A stretch of DNA of 64,000 bases from Molossus alvarezi (Eukaryota; Chordata; Mammalia; Chiroptera; Molossidae). The notes below the pieces were generated by a model that had not been told where the DNA came from, did no database searches, and saw nothing but the letters and a program-made list of their open reading frames with translations. The translations under genes were made by a program, and so were the position numbers. The stretch spans positions 1 to 64,000 of the forward strand of contig JBAWUJ010000121.1 in NCBI GenBank assembly GCA_037176705.1, given 5' to 3'. Positions 36,846 through 53,200 of this stretch are shown here, one piece after another; the stretch's first letter is position 1, and each line of letters begins with the position of its first letter.

Positions 36846-38091
36846 TTTATTTATTTCATTCGTAATTATATAATTGATGTACTTTTGTTCCAGATGTTTC
36901 CCCCCAGTAATTCTTCCTCCCTCTCCCTCCCTGCCCTGTCTCCAGCTTTTTTGTCCATGTCCATTGTTCATGCATACATGCGTATATGTTCTGGGGTTTA
37001 TCTCTCCCTCACTACCCCCTCTTCTGGGGATTGTCAGTCTGTACACCACTTCTACTTCTTTGGGACTACCCCATTCCTCAGACTGTTACCTTCATTATAT
37101 TCCACAGATAAGTGAGATCATATAATACTTTTCTTTCTTTATTTGGCCTGTTTCACTTTGGATAATACTTTCCAGGTCCCTCCATGTTGTCACAAAGGAT
37201 AAGAGATCTTTCTTTCTTACAGCTGCATAGCACTCCATTGTGTATATGTACCACGGCTTTTTTATCCATTCATCTACTGATAGAAATTTAGGCTTTTTTC
37301 AAATCTTAGCTATTTTAAATAGTGCTGCTATGAAAATGGGGGTACATATATTCTTTCTGATTGGTGTTTCAGGCTTCTTAGGGTATATTCCTAGAAGTGA
37401 GATCACTGGGTCAAATGGAAGTTCAATTTTTACTTATTTGAGGTAACACCATATTGTTTTCCATAGTGGCTGCACCAGTCTGCATTCCCATGTCAGCAGT
37501 GTACTGGGGTCCCCTTTCTCCACACCCTCACCAAGACTTGTTGTTTGATAATTTTTTGATGGCGGCCATTCTGACAGGTGTGAGGTGATATCTCAGTGTT
37601 GTTTTAATTTGCTTCTCTCTGATGATTGATGATGTTGAGCATTTCTTCAGATGTCTCTTAGCCATTTGTATGTCCTGTTTAGAGAGGTGTCTATTTAGTT
37701 TCTCTGCCCATTTCTTAATTGGGTTCTTAGTCTTCCTATGGTTGAGTTGTATAAGCACTCTATATATTTGGAAATTAACCCTTATCTGATGCATCATCGG
37801 CGCATAATATCTTCCAGATAGTAGGATCCCTTTCCATTTTGATGGTTGTTTCTTTTGCTGTGAAGAAGCTTTTAAGTTTGATGTAGTCCCAGGGGTTCAT
37901 TTTTGTTTTTGTTTTTTTTGGTGTGTATGTATCTGTTGTCTTAGGTGTAGTATCAGTGAAAATTCTTCTATGTTTGAAATTTTGTTTCCTGAACTTTGTT
38001 TTATTATTTGTATGTATTCACACATTACATTTAAGTATTTTATGCATTTTGAGTACATTCCCACATATGGTGTAAATTGGTGGTCTAGCTT

Positions 38092-38125
<34 letters not shown>

Positions 38126-38581
38126 ATTGGCTGTCCAGTATTTCCAACAGTGTTTATTGAAGAGACTGTCCTGACTCCACTGTATGTTGTTACCAACTTT
38201 GACAAATGTTAATTGAGCATATTGTCTCGGGTAAATTTCTGGATTCTCTATTCTGTTGCATTGACCTATCTACCTGTTCCTGTGCCAGTACCAGGCTTAT
38301 TTTTATTACAGTGGCTATGTGGTATAACCTGAAATCTGGTAATGTAATCACTCCTAATTTCTTCTTCCTTTTGAAGATTTTTGTGGCTATTAGGGGTCTT
38401 TTTTAGTTTTATATAAACATTTGGAGTGTTTGTTCCAGTTCTGTGAAGTAAGTCGTTGGTATTTTGGTGAGGATTGCATTGAATGTATAGATTGCTTTGG
38501 GTAGTATGGACATTTTAATGATGTTAATTTTCTCAATCCATGAACAAGGTATATGCTTTTATTTATTAATATCGTCCTCCA
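36846..38581 (-). mobile_element. L1-F', 3' part through RT (unit 2)
   Basis: 3' UTR, ORF2 C-terminus and RT region in minus orientation. Pieces include [20 protein letters not shown] near 37650. A 29-base T run at 38094-38122 replaces the short run seen in other copies. The site matching the L1-G target (37842-37858) is uninterrupted. It ends where a SINE tail remnant begins. Confidence 0.87.
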
Positions 38582-38612
38582 CTTCTTTTTTTTTTTTTTT
38601 TTATCCTCACCC
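38582..38612 (-). repeat. SINE tail remnant at an L1-L1 junction
   Basis: A T run followed by 'atcctcaccc' matches the 3' end of the minus-oriented Ves SINEs here (compare 13372 and 21844). The rest of the SINE is gone and L1 ORF2 C-terminal sequence ('ttcttagggaatattcctag') follows at once, so a deletion joined the SINE tail to another L1. Confidence 0.7.
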
Positions 38613-39215
38613 TTCTTAGGGAATATTCCTAGAACTGGGATCACTGGGTCAAATGGCAATTCAATTTTTAATTTTTTGAGGTAACACCATATTGTTTTCC
38701 ATAGCTGATGCACCAGTCTGCATTCCCACCAGCAGTGTACTAGAGTCCCCTTTTATCCACACCCTCACCAAGACTTGTTGTTTGATGATTTTCTGATGGC
38801 GTCCATCTGACAAGTGTGAGGTGATATCTCATTGTTGCTTTAATTTGCATCAGTCTGATGAATAGTGATGTTGAGCATTTCTTCATATGACTCTTAGCCA
38901 TTTATGTGTCATTTGGAGAGATGTCTATTTAGTTTCTCTGCCCATTTTTTGGTTTGGTTCTTTGATTGAGTTGTATGATCACTCTATATATATTAGAAAT
39001 TAAACCTTATATGATATATCATTGGAAATTATGCTCTCCCATACAGTGAGTTGCCTTTCCATTTAGATGATTATATGTTTTGCTGTGCAGAGGCTTTTGA
39101 GTTTGATGTAGTTCCATGTATTCATTTTTTTTGTTTTGTTTTTGTGTCCTTAGGTTATGTATCAGTGGGAATTCTGTTTTGTATGATGTCTGAAATTTTG
39201 TTGTTAAATGCGCAT
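38613..39215 (-). mobile_element. LINE-1 ORF2 C-terminal fragment
   Basis: ORF2 C-terminal sequence without a 3' UTR, starting at the SINE remnant and ending at the ATCT-rich tract. Its right half is paralogous to 21225-21345. Confidence 0.85.
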
Positions 39216-39360
39216 CTATATTTACATCATCTATCTGTAACTAGCTATCTATATCTAACTACCATTTTCCCATCACTTTATCTATCTTCTGTCCACCTAT
39301 CTTCATTCTATTATCTATCAACCATCTATGTACCAACTAATATCTATCTCAAACAGAAGT
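39216..39360. repeat. ATCT-rich simple repeat and spacer, unit 2
   Basis: Imperfect 'atctat' repeats and the spacer 'ctcaaacagaagt', paralogous to 21346-21506. Confidence 0.85.
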
Positions 39361-39373
39361 TACATTGTAGTTT

Positions 39374-39863
39374 ATTTTTATTTAATTAATTCATTTATTT
39401 TTGTTACGGACTTTTCTCGATTTTTCCCCACTGATTACCCCCTCCCTTTCCCTCCCGGCTTGTATATTGGGTGCATATATGTTTATCTAGGTAATATCTT
39501 CTTGTTGGATAGATCCTTTCAATATTATGTAGTGGCCTTCTTTGTCTCTATTTATGCCCTTTATTTTGAAATTTATTTTATCAGATATGAATATTGCTAC
39601 CCAGCTTTTTTTTCCTTTCTGTTTGCTTGGAAGATTTTTTCCATCCCTTCACTTTCAACCTATGTGAGTCTTTTGTTGTGAGGTGGGTCTCTTGTAAACA
39701 ACATATAGATGCGTCATGCTCTTATCCAATCAGCTACTCTGTGTCTTTTTGAGGGAGTATTCAATCCATTTACATTTACGGTGATTATTGATATGTTTTC
39801 ATTTATTGCCATTTTTGTTTAGCGTGGTTCTGTTTTTCTTCCTATTTCTCCTGCTAATTACAG

Positions 39864-39903
<40 letters not shown>

Positions 39904-41677
39904 CTTGCAGTTCTGGTTTGGTGCTAATATATTTCCTTAGCCTTTTTTTTTTTTTTTTTTTTTTTTTTTGTCTGAGAAGCTCTTTATTTTAACTTCTATT
40001 TTGAATGATAGCCTTGCTGGGTATAGTAGTCTTGAATTCAGATCCTTGTTTTTCATGACCTTGATTACCTCATGCCATTACCTTCTGGTCTGTAGTGTTT
40101 CTGTTCAGAAGTCAGCTGAGAGCCTTATGGGGTTTCCTTTGTAGGTAACATGTTGCTTATCTCTTGCTGCTTTTAGGATTCTCTCTTTGTCTTTAATTTT
40201 TGGCAGTTTGATTACTATGTGTCTTGGTGTGGGCCTGTTTAGGTTCTTCTTACTTGGGGCTCTCTGTGCTTCTTGAACTTGAATGCCTTTCTCCTTCACC
40301 AAATTAGGGATGTTTTCTGTCACTATTTCTTCAAATATATTCTCTAATCCTTGCTCATTTTCTATTTCTACGGACACTCCTATGATGCGAATGTTATTAT
40401 ATTTCCAGTTGTCCCACAGTTCTCTTTAAGCTGTCTTCCTGTTTTTTTAATTATTTTTTCCTTTTGGTGTTCTGATTGGTTGATTTTTTCTACCCTATCT
40501 TCTAATTCACTGATCCGGTCCTCAGCTTCCTCTATTCTGCTATTTAGAGTTTCTAATGTGTTTTTTATTTCTGATATGCCATGCTTCATTTCTTCTTGGT
40601 GATTTTTAATTTCCAACTGGTTGATTTTCAACATTACTATGTCTGTATTCATGGTGCTCATGTCATTACACATGCTGTTGGGCTTCCTCAAGATCATGGC
40701 TCTGAATTCTAGTTATGTTAACTTGCTTAACTGCACCTCATTTAGCTCCTCTTCAGTAGAGGTGTTTTGTTATTTCATTCAGTTTTTGTTTCTTTTTTTC
40801 ACCATTTTGGCAATCACAGTGGGCTTTGGAGCCTGCCAACTTTTCCCTGTGGGTGTTGGTGTTCTGCTGTTTGTGGCTCCCTTCCTGGGTTTGAATGAGG
40901 GAGGGAGGACCCACTTTAAACACCACTGTCAAGTCTAACTTTCCTGGTTAACGTTGCTAGCCCAGGGAATGGTACATTTATCCTCTGGCTTTTTCCCTGG
41001 AGGCAAACAGTAGAAGTTACTTGAAGAACCTTGACTTCTCAATTGAATGAACAACTCCCTCAGGTGCTCAGGATCAGAGAATTTTCTGAGGGTGGGCCAG
41101 ATGCTGGTTGGTATTTGGGCCTCAATTAGCATTTCAATGGCCACCTTGTGGGGTTGAATCTGTGAGGGAGGTGCCGCTGCCTTTCCCCAGAGGCCTGAGA
41201 AGGAGTAAGATGACCACAGTTTTGTGTGGCTGCAACTCAGCAAAAGCTCTCAGTGCCCTCCAAATCCCGAGTGTCCCCACACAGTTCCAGTCCTGTCTGC
41301 CTCCCCTCTGCCGGATCCCAACGTAAGTGGCTGCTGCTATTTTAGCCTCTGTCCTGGCTCAGCGTTGTAGAGCCACTGTGGAGTTTAACTGAGGGCTCTG
41401 CTCACAGCCAAGGCCACCGCTTATAGCCAAGGTCACCACTCACAGCCAAGGCTCCACTCTCAGCTAAGGCCACTTCCGACCATGGGATCCCAGCTCCCCT
41501 CTCACGTCTCTCCAAGCCTACCAGGATTGAGTCAGTGTCCCTGGTTATGTGGTCCTTTTAACTGCTTATCTGTTGCCTTTTCCTGATGATTTGTCTTTAT
41601 TTTTGTTGTAATTCACATTTGGTCCTGGGAGATGGTCTGTGTAACTTCCATTAACTCTGCCGCCATTTTGTAATTTC
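39374..41677 (-). mobile_element. L1-C, LINE-1 with ORF2 mostly deleted
   Basis: A short 3' UTR (39374-39462) jumps straight to the endonuclease (39463-39800), then ORF1 (about 39850-40800) and a 5' UTR to 41677. The direct repeat tacattgtagttt at 39361-39373 and 41678-41690 is its target-site duplication, so both edges are original. Long T runs at 39868-39896 and 39943-39969 interrupt ORF1. L1-C is the other parent type of hybrid L1-B. Confidence 0.9.
40105..40800 (-). pseudogene. L1-C ORF1, broken
   Basis: The C-terminal half is open at 40377-40105 (VQEAQRAPSKKNLNRPTPRH, TYKGNPIRLSADF). The coiled-coil part is open at 40697-40380 (ITEIKNTL-like heptads, RIEEAEDRISELEDRVEKIN). A shift near 40380 separates them at the RRM entry. 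It has no intact frame. Confidence 0.85.
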
Positions 41678-41690
41678 TACATTGTAGTTT

Positions 41691-43067
41691 TTAGTATGGT
41701 GCATGTATCCACATGTTGGGAAGCAGTATTCTGTTGATGATCGAGGAATATTTTTAAATACTTAAGAAACCTACTTATGTACATACAAACACACACACAC
41801 ACACTCTATTGTCAAGCAGGAGACCAGAGTTATTTCCAAGATACATCATTCTGTAACACTCTGTATATTACTGGTGAGAACAAGTTCCTTTGTGGTGTCT
41901 AGAGAAAAGAATTTCAAATGGCACTCACATGGAAAAGATTAAATGTGGTGGCAAGTTTTTAGTTGAGATTAAGGGATTTAATACACCTTTGGCAATGTAT
42001 AGGGTGGGCAGGCTCCAGAAGCAACTACCATGAGTCTTTTGCTAATTCACCATATATTTTCCTGGGTCACGGTATGAAACAAAGTACTATTGAAAACATT
42101 CAGCCCAACTTTCTAAAATTTCTCTGGCCTGATTTAGGCTCTCCTCCCATCACATACTTTTTCTGGACCTACTGTGGTTTCACACCTTCAGTCTGATTAC
42201 CTTTTCAGTTGTTTTTAGGCTAAATTCTGCCCTATTCTGTCATCACCCTGGCTGTCACAAGCCATGTCCAAAAGTTCTGTCCCTTCTTCTTGTTTCCACT
42301 GTGCAGGTGCCCAGCAGAGAGATTTCCCTTCCTCCTCCCTCTGGGAATTTTGTCTGGCTCACAACATCTCTGGGGAGATTGTCCTGTCTGTTCTGAGCAT
42401 GAAGTCTTCTCAGAGGCAGGTTCCTGGAATGTGTGAACGACGTTGTTAACACTATAGTTTTCATCAATCTCCATGAAATACTGTCCTGATACCTGCTTCA
42501 GCTGTTCAGCTTCAGTTTCCCGGTTTATTAAGCTTATTATTTAATTCGCTTTTGCTTTCTGATATAAAAGTAGCTACATACACTAAAATTAACTCCATCA
42601 AATGCCATATTCAGGTTTCTACATTGTCGTTTTGTGCCACAGTCTATCATGTTACTCTAGTCCCTGCAGAGTGTTCTTCTCTGCACTGATTCTTTCAGAA
42701 ATTTGGGTTAAGGTATTGAATTAAAGCAAAGACATGGACTGGGTCCCTACATAGATGCCTTTTATCTGTGATGAGGCAAAAACAAGTGGTCTTCTCATCT
42801 CCTGGCTCCCTCCCTCTCTTTCATTCTCACTGAAAATGCACAGATACATTGACTGCTGGGTGCAAGGCTTTTAGTTTCCAGGAGTTACCACACATGCTTG
42901 TCTGACCAGTTGAATGAAGCCTACATTTTCCTAGAATAAAGTGACTAAAATCATGTTTTGATCTGGGGAAAATGTGGGCGAGGTGAGTGTAGAGCCCCTC
43001 TGCCCAACTTCACCCCTGCTTCCCCTGCACATACCACACGTGCAAATTAACATGTCAGCTTGAGCAC
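41691..43067. other. Unique sequence, no gene seen
   Basis: Not recognisable as L1 or SINE. A short CA microsatellite lies at 41789-41804. Open frames (for example 42232-42474 minus) are short, without domain motifs or codon pattern, and I treat them as chance. Old MIR or L2 pieces may be present but I cannot place them. Confidence 0.6.
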
Positions 43068-43325
43068 TGGCCAGTTTTTCTAGGTGGTTACAGAGTCAGC
43101 CTGTAGACTGAAGGGTTGCAAGTTTGGTTCTGGTCAAAGGTACTTACCTGGGTTTCTGGTTTTTTGGTTAACCAACAAACCAGTTTGTGCCTAAAGCAAC
43201 CAATCAATGTGTATTTTTTACATTGATGTTTCTTCCTCTCTTTCTCTCCCACTCCCTCCCTCATTTTCTTCATACCATTCTTTCATTCTCTTTAAAATCA
43301 ATAGAAAAGTATCCTTTGGTGAGGA
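43068..43325 (+). repeat. Ves SINE, older subtype
   Basis: Plus orientation: decayed head 'ggccagtttttctagg', 'ggttacagagtcagcctg' (A-box region), 'gtttggttctggtcaaagg' (B box), 'aaccaatcaatgtg', a CT-rich body and 'aaaatcaatagaaaagtatc'. The body differs from the young SINEs here, which marks an older subfamily. Confidence 0.85.
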
Positions 43326-43968
43326 TCAACACAAAGAAATATAGATTTTATTAATTTACTCACTTTTACGAGGAAATGGCAATGGACAGAACAAAAGTGA
43401 GGGCAAGTGTGTGAGAGAGTTAGAGTGTGTGAGAGTGTAAATGGATGTGAGCATGGATGAGCAACCACCAGCAATGCATAAACGCAGGACAGAAGATTCC
43501 TGTGCTATTGACAAGGGGTAGCCAGCTACCACAGTCAGCAGCTTGTCAGGGCATTTTTCCATGCCTGGCTGGGAGGCCCCACCATTTTTGAAGATTCCTG
43601 AACTTTTCTGGCAGGAGGCAGTTGGAGTAGTTACGGCCCAGCCACCATAGCCTACCAGTACACCTCATACCATCATACCAATGGGCCCTGCTGTGTCAAC
43701 ACAGATGAGTGCATAGTAGCAGCACTGTCAAGGTGCCTGCTGGGGAAGCCACAAGTAGCTGGGATCCCAGCATCATCCCCAACAATAGCTGCCTGATCAG
43801 AGCCGAGACACACCCCCAGAAATAGAGACTCAGGAGCAAATATCTATCTATAGGCAGCAGCCGCACAGATTGGCAGCTGAGACCCATCATCATTGTCAGC
43901 AGCAGAGGCTGAGCAAGAACTAAGCCCCACCATGCAGCAGCACTCCACAGCTGCCAGTGGCGGGACCT

Positions 43969-44186
43969 GGGTCTCTATTGGGACTTGCATGATACAGTTT
44001 CCTGTGGCACCAGCAGTGACCACAGCTTCAGTGGGGCCCATGCAATACAGCTTCCTGTGCCACCAGCTAGACCTGTGACTTCAGAGGGGCTCACATGATA
44101 ATACCTGCCTTATTATAGACCACCGAGAGGAACTTCAACTCCAGTGGGGCCCACACGATGCAGATTATTGCCTACCAGGAAAGACC
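43969..44186 (+). repeat. Four imperfect 54-base repeats in the L1-J 5' UTR
   Basis: Four successive units share 'ttcagtggggcccatgca', 'gatacag' and 'ctgtg(g)caccagc' motifs with decay. Starts are near 43969, 44024, 44078 and 44132. Tandem promoter monomers are known in some mammalian L1 5' UTRs; whether these had promoter activity is inference. Confidence 0.6.
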
Positions 44187-44439
44187 AATACCAGACCCCA
44201 GTAGTCAGTCTTCCAGGACACACAGCAATCAAGAGGCACCACACACCATAACAACCTGGGAGGCACAGAAGCCTTATTTGATACACACTGACCTGCCTTT
44301 GCATCCCAACTTCCCTCACCAGGTATAGAACTACCAGGTGACTAAAATAGTGAGACAAAAAAACAACACCCAAAGGAAAGAAAAGGAGGAATAACCAGAA
44401 AAAAATGACATAAAAAGGAACAAATCAATTTGTCAGATA

Positions 44440-45492
44440 AGAATTCAAAAACATGATTTTAAGGGTGTTCAAACACTTCAATGAGAACTATAAGCAACTT
44501 AATGAGAACTATAGACAGTTTAGTGGGAACCATGTCAGCTTAAAAAAGAGGTACAGCCCTGGCCGGTTTGGCTCAGCGGTTAGAGCGTCGGCCTGCGGTC
44601 CTGAGAGACCCAGGTTCAGTTCCCGCTAAGGGCGTGTACCTTGGTTGCAGTTTGTCCCCGGCCCTGGTCGGTCGTGCGGGTGGCAGCCACTCGATGTGTT
44701 CCTTTCACATCGATGTTTCTCTCTCTCTCTCTGTTCCTCTCTCTCCCTCCCACTCTACCTGAACAAAAAAAAAAAAAAAAAAAAGAGGTACAAGCTATCA
44801 GTAAAAATCATGAGGACATAAAGAACAACATAGCTGATATGAAAAATACCTTAGAAAGATTTGATAGTACATTAGAAAAAGCTGAAGACTGAATCAGTGA
44901 CTTTGAAGACAAGGTAGAAAAACACCCACCGAAATAGAGCAGCAAATGGGAAAAAAGATGAAAAAAAATCAGGAGAGTTTAAGGAAGGTTTGGGGCAATA
45001 CAAAGCATAACAACATTCACATTATATGGGTATCAGAAGAAGCAGAATCAGAGAAAGGAATAGAACACCTGTTTGAAGAAATAATGACAGAAAACTTTCT
45101 TATTTTGGCAAAAAAAAAGTCAGACAAATCCAGGAAACACAGACTTCAATAAAAGATGAACCTAATAGCATGTATAGCTAGACACATCATAATTAAAATA
45201 GCAAACATTAAAGACAAAGAAAAAATCTTAAAAGAAGCAAGAGAGAGACAGAAAGTAAGCTACAAGGGAGCTCCCATTAGACTGTCAACTGATTTCTCAA
45301 TACAAACACTGCAGGCAAAAAGGGAATGGCATGAAGTGTACAAAGTAATGAAAGGCAAGGATCTGAATCTAAGACTACACTTTTCAGCAAGGCTATTATT
45401 CAAAATTGAAGGGAAAATTAAGACCTTCACAGACCAAAAAAAACAAAATCTAAAGGAATTTACACCACCAAACCAGCACTGCAATAAATGCT
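44440..45492 (+). pseudogene. L1-J ORF1, broken
   Basis: The coiled coil reads KNNIADMKNTLERFDSTLEK (about 44815-44890), then a stop. The RRM part is NNIHIIWVSEEAESEKGIEH (near 45010-45070). The C-terminal domain after a shift is open at 45156-45494 (ARHIIIKIANIKDKEKILKE, PIRLSTDFSIQTLQAKREW). The SINE at 44556 lies in its N-terminal part. It is dead. Confidence 0.85.
44556..44778 (+). repeat. Ves-type SINE, young, plus strand
   Basis: The clearest SINE: head 'gccctggccggtttggctca', A box tggctcagcgg, B box ggttcagttcc, CT-rich body and a pure A tail. It is flanked by the perfect duplication aaaaaagaggtaca (44542-44555 and 44779-44792). Confidence 0.95.
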
Positions 45493-45499
45493 AAAGGGA

Positions 45500-45660
45500 C
45501 TGCTAGAAGAATACAAAAAAAGGAGGAGGAGATGGAGATAGAAGGAGAAGGAGAAAGAGAAAGAAAAAAAGTAGGAAATGAAGGAGAAAAAGAAGAAACG
45601 GAGAGAGAGAGAATGGTATAAAAGAAAAAAGAAAAAAAGAAACTAACAAGTATCTATCAA
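45500..45660. repeat. GGA/GAA-rich low-complexity tract
   Basis: A purine-rich run ('aggaggaggagatggag', then GAGAAA repeats) lies at the ORF1-ORF2 boundary of L1-J. Other L1s here lack it, so it is probably an expansion of the A-rich intergenic spacer. Confidence 0.8.
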
Positions 45661-46509
45661 TAATAACATTTAATGTAAATGGCTTAAATGCCCCAATCAA
45701 AAGACATAGTGTAGCTGATTGGATAAGAAAACATGACCTATATATATATGCTGCTTAAAAGAGACCCACCTCAAAACAAAAACTTACACAGGACAAAAGT
45801 AAAGGGATGAAAAAATATTTTCCAGGAAAATTGAAATAAAAAAAAAGCTGGTGTAGCAATACTCATATCTGATAAGATACACTTAAAAACAAGGGCCATA
45901 ATAAGGGACAGAGAATGCCACTACATAATATTAAAGGAAACAATCCCCCAAAAAAATAAAGCCCCGGTAAACATGTATGAACCAAACACAGGAGCACCAA
46001 AATATATTTAAAAACATCTGGAGGACTTTAAAGAAGATACCAATAGCAAAACAATCACAGTGAGTGACTTTATCACCTCACTGACACCACAAAACATATC
46101 TTCTACACAAAACAAAAAAAAAAAACAAAAAAAAACAAACAGAAATATAGTCTTTAAAGGAATTTATTGACCAGCTGGGCTTTTTGATCTTTACAGACTA
46201 TTTTACCCCAACCTGCAGAATATACATTCTTCTCAAGTTCACCCAGGATATCCTAAAAAATGGACCACATGTAAGTACACAAAGCAAATCTCTACAAATA
46301 CAAGAATATTGTAATTATACCAAACATTTTCTGAGATCACAATGGCATGAAACTAGGAATCAATTAGAACAAAAACATACAAATACAAAAAAAAAAAAAA
46401 AATGCTAAGAGAATATATTAACACCAAACCAGCACTGCGAGATATGCTAAAAGAACTGCTGTAATTAGTAGACGAAACAGGAAGAAAAATAGAACCACAC
46501 TAAACATAA

Positions 46510-50570
<4,061 letters not shown>

Positions 50571-50813
50571 ATATAATGAACATAACAGTCTGAGGAACAA
50601 GGTAGTTCCAGAGACGTGGAAGTAGTGTACTGACAGAGAATCCCCAGAAGAGGGGCTGGGTGGGGGAGATAAACCACAGTACTTATGTGCATGTATGCAA
50701 ACAATGGACATGGACAACAAAGCTCGTGACAGGGTGGGGAGGCAGAGGGAGGGAGGTATCAGTGGAAGAAGAAGAGAAACATCTGTAACAAAAATAATTT
50801 AAAAAATAAAATA

Positions 50814-50839
50814 AAAATAAGCAACCTCATTTACCACTG

Positions 50840-50876
<37 letters not shown>

Positions 50877-52660
50877 AGATACCTAGGAATAAACTTAACC
50901 ATTGAAGTAAAGGACCTATTAACAGAAAACAACTTGTCAGTGAAAGAAGAAATGGAGGGACGTATAAAAAAGTAGAAGCATATTCTTTGTTCGTGGATTG
51001 GAAGAATTAACATAATTACAAAATTCATATTATCCAAAGAAATCTATACATTCAATGCAATTACTATCATAATACCAATGACATATTTCACAGAACTAAA
51101 ACAAAAGTTTATATGAAACCAAAAAAGACCTCAAATAGCCACAACAATCTTGAAAAAGAAGAACAAAGGAGGAAGGATCACAATACTGTATATCGGGTTA
51201 TACTACAAAGTTACTGTAATCAGTACAACCTGATACTGGATCAAGAATAGGCATACAGATCAATGGAACACAACAGAGATCCCAGAAATTGACCCAAGTC
51301 ATTATGTTCAATTAATATTTAACAAAGGTGGCAGTAGCATACAGCAAAGTAAAGACGGCTTCTTCAATATATAGCATTGGGAAAATTAGACAGCTACATG
51401 CAACATAATGAAGCTAGACTGCCAACTTACACCATACACAAAATTAAACTAAACATGAATAAAAGGCTTAAATATGACCCATGTATTCATAAAAATCCTA
51501 GAAGAAAATGCAGTTAACAAAGTTTCAGACATCACACACAGCAGAATTCTCAGATACAATTCCTAAGGCAATAGAAACAAAGAAAAAAAAATACAATTCC
51601 TAAGGCAATAGAAACAAAGAAGCTTATATCAAAGTAAAAAGCTTTTTAACAACCAAAGAAACAACCATCAAAATGGCAAGAGGACAAGGGAACCCTCTAT
51701 ATGGGAGAGCATAAGTGCCAATAATACATCAGGTAAGGGGTGACTTTTTAAAACATATAGAGTACTCATACAACTCAACAAAAGGAAGACAAAAAGCCAA
51801 TTCAAAAATGGGGAGAGAACTTAAATAGACACATCTCCAAACAGGACATAAATATGGCCAAGAGACATATGAAAAAATGCTCAATGTCAGTTATCATCAG
51901 AGAGATTCAAATTAAAATGACTATGAGGTATCACCTCACACCTGCAAGAATGGCTTCCATCAATGAATTATCAAACAAGTGCTGGCAAGGGTGGGAGAAA
52001 AGGGGACTCTGGTACCCTGCTGGTGGGAATGCAGACTGCTGTAGCCACTATGAAACAATATGGTATTTCCTCAAAAATTAACAAATTGAACTGTCATTTG
52101 ATCCAGTGATTTCAGTTCTAGGAATAGACTTTAAAATCCTGAAACACCAGTCAGAAGGAATGTATGTATCCCTATATTCATAGCAGCACTATTTCCAATC
52201 ACTAAGATCTAGAAACAACTCAAGTGTCCATCAATAGATGAGTGGATACAAAAGCTATAGTTCATGTAGACAATGGGATACTATGCAGCTGTAGAAAGGA
52301 GAGATCTCTTATCCTTGAGACAACATGGGAGAACATGGAGAGCATTAACCTAAGTGAAACAAGCCAATCAGAGAAAGACAAATATCACACGATCTCACTT
52401 ATTTGTGAAATAAATGAACAAAGCAAGGTGAGGAACAAAATGAACCCAGAGACTTGGAAGTGTAGTATAGACTGACAAACCTCAGAAGAGGTAAATGTGG
52501 GAGGAAGGAAGAGATAAACCACAGAATTTATAGACATGGATGGGTAGACAAGGACAGAGGAAATAATACTGGGCGGGAGGTGGGATTGGGAGGAGGGTGT
52601 CAATGGGGGGAAAAGGAGAAACATTGCTAAAAAAACACAAAGAAATATAAATAAATAACA
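50814..52660 (+). mobile_element. Plus-strand LINE-1 3' part (L1-J continuation or separate copy)
   Basis: A long A run at 50845-50873 is followed by RT C-terminal sequence, the ORF2 C-terminus ([20 protein letters not shown] at 51854) and a 3' UTR ending near 52660 with A-rich sequence. If it continues L1-J, about 1.9 kb of ORF2 is missing across the L1-K insertion. A 30-base tandem repeat ('acaattcctaaggcaatag') sits at 51555-51621. Confidence 0.85.
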
Positions 52661-53040
52661 TGTCAGTTTGACAGGTGGCTCTCTCAAGAAAAATGGTTTC
52701 TTCTCCAATTAAGCCTCAGTTTGGGGCTCCTGCTAAGTCCCAGTCCAGGAAGGGGCAGCAGGATTCTGTTCCACAGGAGTGAATGTGCTTGGAGTTGGGC
52801 AGGATGAGAGGTGAGAGCAGGACAGTGAGCAGAAGAGCCCTGCAGTGGGAATCCTGAGCTGCTCCCTGCAAATGCAGAAAGACCCCTGCAGTGCGGGTGG
52901 GGCTGGGCTCTTAGAAACACCTGCAGGCAGTTCCAGGACTTTCCTTGTGGTGTTGGTGTTGCTAGAGGACTAGAAACCTACCTTTTAATCAAGACAGAGC
53001 AACTTCGACACTAAACTCAAAGGAAATTTTATTTAGACTT
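52661..53040. other. Unique sequence, no gene seen
   Basis: Moderately GC-rich, non-repetitive by eye. The frame 52920-52684 (minus) has no recognisable domain. Confidence 0.5.
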
Positions 53041-53200
53041 CTTTTTTTAATTAAACTTTTTTTTTACCATTTATCACCCACACCCTTTTACACCACCACA
53101 CACTACCCCTCCCCCTGCTGTCACCAGTGTGTCTGTCAATAACTTCTCTCTTTTTTTGCCCAGTCTCTCTTCCCTCCCCCTTCCACTCAGTTTTTATTAT
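53041..53200 (-). mobile_element. Possible short L1 3' end
   Basis: A T run followed by C-rich sequence ('ccaccacacactacccctcc') resembles the antisense 3' UTR of a LINE, but no ORF2 follows and no clear target-site duplication is seen. Confidence 0.35.

Larger units (their letters stand above)
43620..46385 (+). mobile_element. L1-J, old plus-strand LINE-1, 5' half
   Basis: A 5' UTR (from about 43620; start uncertain) contains 54-base tandem units at 43969-44186. ORF1 lies at about 44440-45492 and the ORF2 endonuclease at about 45655-46385. It is interrupted by a SINE (44556-44778) and, at 46385, by L1-K. Sequence 43326-43620 is AG/GT-rich and not assigned. Frames are heavily broken. Confidence 0.85.

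Noticed and set aside
42232..42474. An 80-codon minus-strand frame in unique DNA
   Set aside because: Two overlapping frames of similar length occur on the same strand, with no motif, so it is likely chance.
43068..43325. A real tRNA gene at the SINE head
   Set aside because: The A and B boxes are tRNA-derived but no cloverleaf closes, and the CT-rich body and A-rich end are those of a SINE.
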